DNA of 64,000 nucleotides from Paenibacillus sp. PK3_47. GTDB lineage: Bacteria; Bacillota; Bacilli; Paenibacillales; Paenibacillaceae. How positions within the stretch are numbered: the stretch's first letter is position 1; every line of letters begins with the position of its first letter. The position numbers were made by a program, and so were the translations under genes. Positions 25,365 to 33,072 of the stretch are shown in pieces. The stretch is from positions 4,960,001 to 5,024,000 of the forward strand of contig NZ_CP026029.1 in assembly GCF_023520895.1 (NCBI RefSeq). Direction: 5' to 3'. A model generated the notes under the pieces. The model saw only the letters and a list, made by a program, of their open reading frames with translations, had not been told where the DNA came from and did not search any database.

Positions 25365-25454
25365 GTGTTTTTTTTAATGTCTACTAAATGGGGGCTTGAC
25401 CATTACGGCCGTGGGGCACTTTGCATGTAAATGAAGTCTGCAGCCGACAATCCA

Positions 25455-26288
25455 TCAGCCCTTAACCGCTCCGGCGACAACGCCTTTGACGATGTATTTT
25501 TGCAGGAAGATGAATACGATGATCGATGGCAGGACCGCCATTACCATGGCTGTCATCGCATACTGCCAGTCCGAGGTATACTGTCCCACGAAGGTATAGG
25601 CGGCCAGCGTCAGTGTTTTGGTATCCGGCGAGCCGTTAACCATGAGCAGCGGGAGCAGAAAGTCGTTCCAAATCCACATGACGTCGATGATGATGATCGT
25701 CGTAGTGACCGATTTCAGCAGCGGGAAAATGACACTGAAGAACAGGCGGAAGCCGGAAGCCCCGTCAATCGTGGCGCTTTCATCGATTTCCATCGGAATT
25801 CCCTTAACAAACCCGTGATAGATGAATACGGCCAGCGGTGCGCCGAAGCCCCAGTAGAGCAGGCCCAGTCCCCATGTGCTTTCGGACAGGTTCAGGTTCT
25901 TCGCGGTCTGCAGCACCGTCAGCATGATGGACTGGAACGGAATCAGCATCGGCATGATGATCAGGAAGTAGATAATGCCGCTGTATCTGGTCTTGGTCCG
26001 TGCCAGCTTATACGCCGCAATGGAGGATACGAATACGATTCCCAGCAGGCCAAGCCCTGTAATGATGAAGTTGTTCAGAAACAGCCGCGGGTAGTTAATG
26101 AATTCCCATACATAAGCATAGTTGGCGAAGGTCAGCTGCTTCGGCAGGGCGATGACATCGGTCATGACCTCGCTGAAGGTTTTTAACGAATTGATAATCG
26201 TCAGGAACAGCGGATACAGGAACAGGAGAGAGAGGATGACAAGAACAACCTCTAATATGATTCTGCCAGCTTTGTTGTTAGTTTTCAT
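25455..26288 (-). CDS. Carbohydrate ABC transporter permease (MalG type)
   Basis: This 277-residue membrane protein has six hydrophobic helices and the EAA loop that contacts the ATPase, here EIDESATIDGASGFRLFF (EAA---G-x-x-x-x-x-x-x-I-x-LP type; the LP is FPLLK). It belongs to the MalG/LplC-like group, which is the second permease of a CUT1 sugar importer. Its start overlaps the stop of the MalF-type gene by one base, so both are translated together. No transporter ATPase gene lies in this locus; CUT1 systems of this kind in Bacillus share MsmX. The IS element lies just downstream. Confidence 0.95.
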   Translation of the reverse strand: MKTNNKAGRIILEVVLVILSLLFLYPLFLTIINSLKTFSEVMTDVIALPKQLTFANYAYVWEFINYPRLFLNNFIITGLGLLGIVFVSSIAAYKLARTKTRYSGIIYFLIIMPMLIPFQSIMLTVLQTAKNLNLSESTWGLGLLYWGFGAPLAVFIYHGFVKGIPMEIDESATIDGASGFRLFFSVIFPLLKSVTTTIIIIDVMWIWNDFLLPLLMVNGSPDTKTLTLAAYTFVGQYTSDWQYAMTAMVMAVLPSIIVFIFLQKYIVKGVVAGAVKG

Positions 26289-27178
26289 TATGCCTCAACC
26301 TCTCTTCTCTTGAAGAACGTCAGCTGAATGACTGTCACGATCAGCACTGCGACGAACAGAATAAGCGCTTTTGCCGTACCGTAGCCGTACAGATTGTTCT
26401 GGAATGTGTCACGGTAAATGTCGTAGGCGATACTGTAGGTGGTTCCGCCAGGGCCGCCGCCGGTCAGCGACAGGATGACGTCGAATACCTTGATTGAGTT
26501 AGTCAGTGCCATGAACACCGAAATGGTGATCGACGGGGCGAGCAGCGGCAGCGTAATGCTGAAGAATCTTCTGAGCGGTCCGGCGCCGTCCACCGTAGCA
26601 GCTTCTTTCAGGTCTTCAGGTACCGACTGCAGGCCGGCAATGTAAATGACAAGATAGAACCCGATGGACTGCCAGATGGATACCCCCAGTATGGAGATAA
26701 AGGCCAGCCCCGGCGTCCCCAGCCAGCTGAGTCCGAAGATCCCCCAGCCTGTACTTTCACCCAGCGAGTTAAAGCCCTGCATAAAGATGAACTTCCAGAT
26801 GAAGCCGACGATTACGAGACTGAGGATATAAGGAATGAAGAAAGCCGCTCTCAGCCACGAGGTGGTTTTCAGCTTCATATCCAGCAGAACGGCAAGCAGG
26901 ATCGCCAGCACGTTGACGATAATGATATAGAGTACAGCGTATTTAATGGTGAACCAGGCGGAATCGGAGAAATTCGTGTCCCCGGTAAAAATTTGTTTGA
27001 AATTATCCAGTCCCACAAATTTGGGATGCTTGGAAATTCCGTTCCACTTGGTCATCGAATAGCGGATGGTCATGATGAACGGGACGTAGAAGGCTACTGC
27101 GATACAGATGAGAACGGGCAGGGTGAACAGCCCGAACTCTGTTTTCTCACGCCATTTTCTGCCGAGTGATTTTAACAT
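26288..27178 (-). CDS. Carbohydrate ABC transporter permease (MalF type)
   Basis: This 296-residue permease has six membrane helices and the EAA motif in LKEAATVDGAGPLRRFFSIT followed by LPLL, as in the MalF/LplB group. It starts with a basic segment (MLKSLGRKWREK) before the first helix. It is the first gene of the permease operon, with AGAGGTG before ATG 27178. It diverges from the sensor kinase gene and together with the solute-binding protein at 31070 forms a sugar importer. The nearby GH36 enzyme suggests alpha-galactosides as substrate. Confidence 0.95.
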   Translation of the reverse strand: MLKSLGRKWREKTEFGLFTLPVLICIAVAFYVPFIMTIRYSMTKWNGISKHPKFVGLDNFKQIFTGDTNFSDSAWFTIKYAVLYIIIVNVLAILLAVLLDMKLKTTSWLRAAFFIPYILSLVIVGFIWKFIFMQGFNSLGESTGWGIFGLSWLGTPGLAFISILGVSIWQSIGFYLVIYIAGLQSVPEDLKEAATVDGAGPLRRFFSITLPLLAPSITISVFMALTNSIKVFDVILSLTGGGPGGTTYSIAYDIYRDTFQNNLYGYGTAKALILFVAVLIVTVIQLTFFKRREVEA

Positions 27179-27262
27179 GGATGCACCTCTTCTGCTATTT
27201 ATAGGGTGGGATTAATGACCCCGCTTGCCACACTTAACCATTCCGGTTAGTCTATATTGTGT

Positions 27263-27268
27263 ATTATA
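27263..27268 (-). promoter_or_regulatory. Possible -10 box of the permease operon
   Basis: On the minus strand a perfect TATAAT lies about 85 bases upstream of the permease start. No good -35 is at the right distance, which would fit an activated promoter. Confidence 0.4.
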
Positions 27269-27312
27269 GAGCAGCGCCGTATACTCAAAAATGGATTTAA
27301 GAAGACAGTTAG

Positions 27313-27325
27313 GGGTAAAAAAGTG
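27313..27325 (+). promoter_or_regulatory. Candidate operator, site 1 (GGGTAAAAAAGTG)
   Basis: This 13-mer lies between the divergent permease and kinase genes, flanked by CAGTT and AACTG as an outer inverted repeat. The exact reverse complement recurs at 30963-30975 before the solute-binding protein gene. Confidence 0.5.
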
Positions 27326-27438
27326 AACTGAAGCAATCCGGCAAAATGGCGGTAAGGACGTCAGGACAGAGCCGGATTTTTAGCCGTTGCAAGAAGAACA
27401 TCATGCCCTGGACCAGGCAGAAAAGGAGACCGCCGAAC

Positions 27439-29307
27439 TTGATCAAAACCACTCTGTACAAGCTGTTTGAGCCTTTGCTGGAGCGGATTTCCCGCCGGCT
27501 GGCCAACAAGCTGATCCTCCTGTTTACCATCATCATCATCCTGGTCGTGACCTCGCTGACGTTCATTTCTTATGGAATGCTGCGCAAGGAATCGGTCAAT
27601 AACAGTATTGCCAGTACGGGCAACAACCTGCTGCTGGTGGGACGTAACCTGGAAAGTTATCTGGACGGTATCTCACAGCTGTCGCTGCCGCAGATCGCCT
27701 ACGATGAGATCAATTACGCCATTATGCATGAATCAGAGGATTACGCTTCCAAAATGTACGTGGAGAATTATTTGCGCAATCTTTATTTTTCCCGGAACGA
27801 CCTGGAGGCCATCTATCTGTATATCCTCAAGGAGCAGAAGTATTATTATGTCACGAACGAGAACTACAATATTACCGTCCGGGTGGTTGATCATCCTTCC
27901 ATTGAGCATCTGACCTGGTACAAGCGGGCGCTGGAGAGTCCGTTCAACCGTTCTTATCAGTCTTTTGTGGGCGGGGCAGGTCCGGAACAAGGGGACAGTG
28001 CTGACTATCCGGTGAACAGGGATGAAAGCTTTATGGGCTATCACCGGATGCTGCGCTCCATTGTATCCCGGGAACCGCAGGCGGTATTGTCCCTGTACTT
28101 CAATTCCAGCGTAACCGATGAGATTATGAAGGATATCCCCTTCAGTCCCGGAGAGCATCTGATGTATGTCAGCCCGGATAACGAGCCGTTTGTTATTGAT
28201 GACCACGAATTTTATGCAAGGACCGAGGAGGCGGAGCTGCTGAAAGAGCTGACTCCGGAGCGGAACGGACAATTTACATGGTCGGATGACGCCCAGAAAT
28301 ACCTGGTGATGTATGACATCAGCCAAAAGGAGGGCTGGAAGCTGATCAAGCCGATTCCCTACAGCAAAATTTATGAAGCAGCAACCAAGACCCGCCAGCT
28401 GAGCTACGGGATCGGCCTCCTGTTCCTGATGGTGTCGGTATTCCTGGTCAGCTTTACGTCCAACAAGATCACCAGTCCGCTCAAAAACCTGTCTTTGCAG
28501 ATGAAACGCTTCAGTACAGGGGGCTTCGATGCCGAAGCGGCCGTTGTGGGCAAGGACGAGATTGCTTATCTGTCCCGCCACTTTAACAAAATGGTCGAGA
28601 ACACGAATGAGCTGATCAACGAACGCTACAAAATGAAGATTGTCGAGAAAAATGCCGTGCTCAAAGCGCTTGAAGCGGAGATTAATCCGCATTTCTTATA
28701 TAATGCGCTGCAGGCCATTTCCACCAAAGCGCTGAAGAACAATAATGACGATATCGTCGAGATGGTTGATAATCTGGCACTTACCTTGAGATACTGCATC
28801 AGCGGAAGGGATGTGGTGCAGGCCAGGGAAGAGCTGCGGCACATTGAGCGATATCTGGCGCTGCAGAAAGCCCGTTTCGGCAGCCGGATGCAGGTGATCT
28901 ACAAGTGGGAGGAGAGTCTGATGGATCAGCGGATACCGAAGCTGTCTGTCCAGACGCTGGTGGAGAACTGCATCAAGCATGCCCTGGAAAAAGTATCACA
29001 CACGGTAACCATTACGATTGAAGCCCATGTTACTGCTGAGGACACTGTCATTTCTGTCAAGGATGATGGGCCGGGCATCACACCGGAGCGGCTTGCACAG
29101 GTGCTTGCTTCACTTGAGGTACAGTGGGAAGATTTCGGTGAAGACACCGCAGGAGAAGGGGAACATGAGAGTATCGGGCTGAAAAATTTGAATACCCGTC
29201 TGAAGCTTCTCTACGGAGAAGAAGCGGGGCTGGACATCACCAGCGACGGGAAGGGTACAACAATGGACATGCGGCTGCCGCGGGGAGGTCAGGGACAACA
29301 TGGTTAA
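27439..29307 (+). CDS. Sensor histidine kinase (YesM type)
   Basis: This 622-residue membrane kinase has helices near residues 25-45 and 335-355 enclosing an extracellular domain of about 290 residues, then a HAMP linker (SNKITSPLKNLSLQMKRF), the His_kinase motif EINPHFLYNALQAIS with the phosphorylated His, and the ATP-binding G box VKDDGPGI. It senses an external signal, probably via the sugar-binding protein, and phosphorylates the YesN-type regulator encoded next. TTG 27439 is preferred: AAAGGAGA lies nine bases upstream; the open frame extends to 27346 without a ribosome site. Confidence 0.92.
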   Translation: MIKTTLYKLFEPLLERISRRLANKLILLFTIIIILVVTSLTFISYGMLRKESVNNSIASTGNNLLLVGRNLESYLDGISQLSLPQIAYDEINYAIMHESEDYASKMYVENYLRNLYFSRNDLEAIYLYILKEQKYYYVTNENYNITVRVVDHPSIEHLTWYKRALESPFNRSYQSFVGGAGPEQGDSADYPVNRDESFMGYHRMLRSIVSREPQAVLSLYFNSSVTDEIMKDIPFSPGEHLMYVSPDNEPFVIDDHEFYARTEEAELLKELTPERNGQFTWSDDAQKYLVMYDISQKEGWKLIKPIPYSKIYEAATKTRQLSYGIGLLFLMVSVFLVSFTSNKITSPLKNLSLQMKRFSTGGFDAEAAVVGKDEIAYLSRHFNKMVENTNELINERYKMKIVEKNAVLKALEAEINPHFLYNALQAISTKALKNNNDDIVEMVDNLALTLRYCISGRDVVQAREELRHIERYLALQKARFGSRMQVIYKWEESLMDQRIPKLSVQTLVENCIKHALEKVSHTVTITIEAHVTAEDTVISVKDDGPGITPERLAQVLASLEVQWEDFGEDTAGEGEHESIGLKNLNTRLKLLYGEEAGLDITSDGKGTTMDMRLPRGGQGQHG

Positions 29308-30946
29308 AGTGCTGATAATTGATGATGAAGAGCCGCTGCGCGAGGCGATTAATATTCTGGGGGACTGGAAGGGCCTGGGAGTAGACCAGGTGCTGGAGGC
29401 GACAGACGGGGACATGGGCCTTGCCATGCTGCGTGAGCATAAAATCGACATTGCGCTTGTGGATATGAAAATGCCGGTGCTGAGCGGAAGCCAGCTGCTG
29501 CAGATTGCAGAAAAGGAGTTCCCGGAGCTGCTGCTGATCGTGATCAGCGGCTACAATGATTTTGAATATGCCCGTCAGGCCATCCGTTCAAAAGTGGTTG
29601 ATTATCTGCTGAAGCCGGTGAACCGTGCAGATCTGAACAGCGCGCTACGCAAGGCTGCCGATCTGCTGGAGACAAGGCGCCAGAAAGAGAGCGAGTTCAT
29701 TAACCGCAATAAAACGCTCAATATGTCACTGCCCAAGCTGAAGGAAAAAATGTACCAGTCCATCATTGAGCGGACCTTCAAAAACCAGTCCAATGAGGAA
29801 TTTCTGCCGCTGATCGGTGCTGACACTCCGGGCAATTTCTTCACGGTGGGCATACTGCGGCTGCTGAATCTGGAGCAGGTGCGCAAGGAGCGGTTCCATG
29901 AGGACCGCGACCTGATGTATTTTGCCGTGACGAATGTTATCAATGAGAACAGCGGCGGGCAGTTCGAGGCGTTCAGCTTTGCCAGCTCCAGGGGCAACCG
30001 CGAGTTTACCGCTATTTTTACGATGAAGGGAAGCTATGGGGAGGATGCTGCGTTTCATTCCATGCATCATATGAAGAAGGCGGTGTCTACGCTCAAGGAA
30101 CTGTTCGGCATCCGCTGCGTGGGGGGAATAGGAGCTGGCTATAGTGATGTAATGGACATTGCCCGGTCCTATGAGACTGCCAAGGCTTCAGTAGACGGCA
30201 TTGACCTGCTGAGCCTGAAAAACGGCATGATTGCAGGCAGCAGACAATCAGAACCTCCATTAAGAGAAGTGCCATCTTTGACCGGCCGGATTCAGCTGAT
30301 CCGCAGTGCGCTGGAGACCGGTAATACCGGTAACGCCAAAAGTATTGTAGGCGAGTTCATCCGCAAATGGGAAGCTGCCGGGTATTTCAGCCTGGGTGAA
30401 GCAGACCGGACCATTCAGGAGTTCATTATTCTGCTTGGCGACATCGCCAAGGAATTGAACGCCTTGCCTGATTCGCTAAGCAGCGGGAAAGAAAAGGGCC
30501 TTAAGGGGCTTGGAGTCAACGGGGATTTCTCTTCTTTCGGAGAATGGGAGGGTGTGCTCAGCCGCATTCTTGAAGTTTTTACCGGGGAAATCAGCAAGTC
30601 GCTTGCCGGAGACCGCAGCAGTGTACTGGAAAATATTAAAGCATACATTGATAACCATTATTTCGAGAATATTAAAATATCGATGTTCACGGAGAAGTAT
30701 TTCCTGAGCCGAGAATACCTGATGAAGCTGTTCAAGGGCAAATACGGATGGGGTATCCACGAATATGTGCAAAAGGTAAGAATGGACAAGGCAAAGGCTC
30801 TGCTGTCTGACCCCGGGCTCAAAATTCAGGATATTTCTGAAATGCTCGGATACAAGGACAAAAACTATTTCAGCAAGGCGTTCCGTAATTACTACGACTG
30901 CTCACCTTCTGAATTCCGGATTCTTTTGTCAGGGGGAGAAAAGTGA
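29300..30946 (+). CDS. AraC-family response regulator (YesN type)
   Basis: This 548-residue regulator has an N-terminal receiver domain with Asp8-Asp9, the phosphorylation site Asp55 (ALVDMKMPV) and Lys in DYLLKPV. A long middle region links it to a C-terminal AraC double helix-turn-helix (KISMFTEKYFLSREYLMKLF, and IQDISEMLGYKDKNYFSKAF). Its start overlaps the kinase stop by eight bases. It is expected to activate the sugar-transport genes around it; a shared 13-bp motif in front of them is a candidate binding site. Confidence 0.95.
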   Translation: MVKVLIIDDEEPLREAINILGDWKGLGVDQVLEATDGDMGLAMLREHKIDIALVDMKMPVLSGSQLLQIAEKEFPELLLIVISGYNDFEYARQAIRSKVVDYLLKPVNRADLNSALRKAADLLETRRQKESEFINRNKTLNMSLPKLKEKMYQSIIERTFKNQSNEEFLPLIGADTPGNFFTVGILRLLNLEQVRKERFHEDRDLMYFAVTNVINENSGGQFEAFSFASSRGNREFTAIFTMKGSYGEDAAFHSMHHMKKAVSTLKELFGIRCVGGIGAGYSDVMDIARSYETAKASVDGIDLLSLKNGMIAGSRQSEPPLREVPSLTGRIQLIRSALETGNTGNAKSIVGEFIRKWEAAGYFSLGEADRTIQEFIILLGDIAKELNALPDSLSSGKEKGLKGLGVNGDFSSFGEWEGVLSRILEVFTGEISKSLAGDRSSVLENIKAYIDNHYFENIKISMFTEKYFLSREYLMKLFKGKYGWGIHEYVQKVRMDKAKALLSDPGLKIQDISEMLGYKDKNYFSKAFRNYYDCSPSEFRILLSGGEK

Positions 30947-30962
30947 AACGGTTACATTAGCC

Positions 30963-30975
30963 CACTTTTTTACCC
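30963..30975 (-). promoter_or_regulatory. Candidate operator, site 2 (GGGTAAAAAAGTG on the minus strand)
   Basis: This is an exact 13-base match, in the opposite orientation, to the site at 27313. It is followed at 30979-30989 by TCAGTTCACTT, whose reverse complement also overlaps site 1. It lies about 100 bases before the solute-binding protein gene. Confidence 0.5.
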
Positions 30976-31069
30976 TTATCAGTTCACTTATGTGCATTCT
31001 TATCCCTTTTCTTTTTATTTAGAATAACAGCATGACCACAAGGAAGCATGAGAAAAAGGGGGCAACAAC

Positions 31070-32392
31070 ATGTTAAAAAAATTCATGACAGTATCAACGA
31101 GCCTGCTGCTGGTCGGCGGTTTGCTGGCAGGCTGCGGCGGGAACAACAATAATGCCGCGAATAACACGGCGGGAACGAACGGAGAAGGGAATACTGCTGC
31201 AGATTCCGCAAAGCCGGTCACGATTAATATGTTCACCGCGTCTCCTGAATACACTGAAGCTTTCAATGCCTATATCGCCGAGTACAAAAAAGTGAAGCCG
31301 AACGTAACGATCAACCTGGAAATTATGCAGGCCGACTATAACACGGTGCTGAAATCGAAGATCGCTGCAGGCAGTACGCCTGACGTATTCCAGACCACTG
31401 CGGGCGGCGATATCGATACGTTTGCCGAATACAGTGCCGATCTGACGAACGAGCCGCTGGCTGAAGCGATGACTGATGCAGTCCGCTCCAATATGAGCTC
31501 CTCTGACGGTAAAGTGCTGGGCCTTCCGGTGAAAGGCAATCTGTTCGTCCTGATGTACAACAAAAAGCTGCTGTCTGACGCCGGGATTACCGAGGTTCCG
31601 AAGACAACTGCCGAGCTGGATGATGCCATCACCAAGCTGGAAGCCAAAGGAATTACGCCGTTCGCCAATGCCTACAAAGAGTGGTGGGTATGGAAGCATA
31701 TCTTCCAGCACTTCGTGGATGCAGCGGCCATTGATGCCGGTACCGATGCCAAAACACTTGTAGCGGACTTCATCGCCGGTGAAACGACAATTAAAGAGCA
31801 TCCTGCGCTGTACGATAACTTCTTCAACTTTATTGATACGACTGTAAAACATGGTACGGATAAGCCGCTGGAACGCGACAGCAACGCCCAAGTCAGTGAC
31901 TTCGCCCTCGGCAAAGCCGCATTCATGACCGGTAAAGGCGCATGGGATGAGGAAGCGATCAAGAAAATTACGCCTGACTTTGACCTTGGCATCGCCGGCT
32001 ATCCTGTCAGCGACAAGCCTGAGCAGTCGCAAATTATTACCGGTGCTGACCAGGCGCTGCGCATCAACAAGGATTCGGCTGTCGCTGCTGAGACGATTGA
32101 GTTCTTCAACTGGCTGTACACTTCGGACTACGGCAAAAACTGGTTCTCCACAGTAGCCAAAGTAATTCCGCCAATCAAAGACGCGCCAATGCCTGATCTG
32201 CAAATGCCGAAGGAAATGGAAGAAATCCTGAAGACCGAGAAATCGGGCGACCTGTCGGTGAACTACTCTCTGGATACATTCCACCAAAAATTCGGTGAGC
32301 TGATGCAGGCATACATCGGCGGCAGCAAGACGAAGGATCAGACGGTTGATGAAATTCAGAAGGCCTGGATCCAGTTCGGTTCTGCTGAGTAA
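31070..32392 (+). CDS. Extracellular sugar-binding lipoprotein (ABC transporter)
   Basis: This 440-residue protein begins with a lipoprotein signal peptide (SLLLVGGLLAGCGG; lipobox LAGC with Cys23), followed by a flexible Asn/Ala/Gly-rich stretch and an SBP_bac_1 domain (SAKPVTINMFTASPEY, MYNKKLLSDAGITEVPKT). It is anchored outside the membrane and captures the sugar for the two permeases at 25455-27178. It lies downstream of yesMN on the plus strand, whereas the permeases run the other way, so the importer is split over two transcripts. AAAGGGGG precedes the ATG. A terminator follows. Confidence 0.95.
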   Translation: MLKKFMTVSTSLLLVGGLLAGCGGNNNNAANNTAGTNGEGNTAADSAKPVTINMFTASPEYTEAFNAYIAEYKKVKPNVTINLEIMQADYNTVLKSKIAAGSTPDVFQTTAGGDIDTFAEYSADLTNEPLAEAMTDAVRSNMSSSDGKVLGLPVKGNLFVLMYNKKLLSDAGITEVPKTTAELDDAITKLEAKGITPFANAYKEWWVWKHIFQHFVDAAAIDAGTDAKTLVADFIAGETTIKEHPALYDNFFNFIDTTVKHGTDKPLERDSNAQVSDFALGKAAFMTGKGAWDEEAIKKITPDFDLGIAGYPVSDKPEQSQIITGADQALRINKDSAVAAETIEFFNWLYTSDYGKNWFSTVAKVIPPIKDAPMPDLQMPKEMEEILKTEKSGDLSVNYSLDTFHQKFGELMQAYIGGSKTKDQTVDEIQKAWIQFGSAE

Positions 32393-32412
32393 AAGTTATT
32401 TAAAAGTAACCC

Positions 32413-32457
32413 GGGACGGACTCGAAGGTAATTATTTACCGGGAGCCGTCCCTTCTT
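32413..32457 (+). terminator. Terminator after the sugar-binding protein gene
   Basis: GGGACGG (32413-32419) pairs with CCGTCCC (32446-32452), with inner CTC/GAG, followed by TTCTTT. Confidence 0.75.
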
Positions 32458-32718
32458 TATGTAATGCCGATTTCAATCGGGTAGCATGGATGGCCTGCCG
32501 TAACTGCGGTGAAGGTTTGGACATCCGGCCGCTGTTATGTTTGGAGTTCCTCATTTAAACCGCTGTCCGCGGTAGAAATCCAAACATAGCTATGCTTTCG
32601 AAGGAAGCTTTCCTGGGAAAAGCTTTCAGACGGACGCGTTCGGTCCTACAGTTCCAAACTTCCCCCCGGTTACTTTTTCACTGCTTAAGGTGCAGATTAA
32701 GCGTGTACAAGTTAACCG

Positions 32719-32903
32719 AGGTGGAATTTCTCCATCTAGATCTCCGGAAAATACCGGTATTGCAATATTAGCAGGAAAAACTCCATTTAAAACTGCTGAA
32801 ATGATCTCAAAAGGCTACTATCCGTCGAAATAAATGGAGAATTTCCAACTAAAGTTCATGAATGATAAAAAAGAACCGGATTAAGTGGAGAAAATCCAAC
32901 TAA
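32719..32903. repeat. Array D: four TGGAGAAAATCCA-type hairpins spaced 51/62/51
   Basis: Short palindromes of the form TGGA-Gaattt-TCCA followed by ACTAA occur with GGA at 32723, 32774, 32836 and 32887, so the steps are 51, 62 and 51. The best copies are AAATGGAGAATTTCCAACTAA and AGTGGAGAAAATCCAACTAAG. The rest of the 640-base gap shows no gene; a promoter for the next gene is at its end. Confidence 0.7.
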
Positions 32904-33003
32904 GCCCTGCGGCCTCCTCGATACAGCAGACTTTACCGCCGCCTGTACGATTCCAGTAGACGTTATCAGAAAAATACAGCGGTTTTATATGCAATCTGTA
33001 TAG

Positions 33004-33032
33004 TTACTTAACCCGACCCTAAAAATTATAAT
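33004..33032 (+). promoter_or_regulatory. Possible promoter of the GH36 gene
   Basis: TATAAT (33027-33032) is perfect and lies 17 bases after TTACTT (33004-33009), a weak -35. Because the -10 overlaps an in-frame ATG at 33031, that ATG cannot be the start. Confidence 0.4.
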
Positions 33033-33072
33033 GAGGATAGACACTATCATCCGTCAGGAGGCCATAGAACAC

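Larger units (their letters stand above)
24108..25431 (+). mobile_element. IS3-family insertion sequence
   Basis: Two overlapping frames (orfA, orfB) are bounded by long imperfect inverted repeats. The left end reads TTTACATGCAAA, then CCCCAC-A-GCC and AGACATT; the right end reads the same on the opposite strand with CCCCAC-G-GCC and AGACATT. If the ends are trimmed to the family's usual TG...CA, the element runs 24114-25425. No clear target-site duplication was found, because the flanks themselves continue the inverted repeat. It sits between the capA-like gene and the end of the permease operon, about 25 bases from the permease stop. Confidence 0.9.

Noticed and set aside
31094..32287. 397-codon frame opposite the sugar-binding protein
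   Set aside because: It is a shadow of a clear lipoprotein gene; composition (many Arg, His, Phe) and lack of any motif argue against it.
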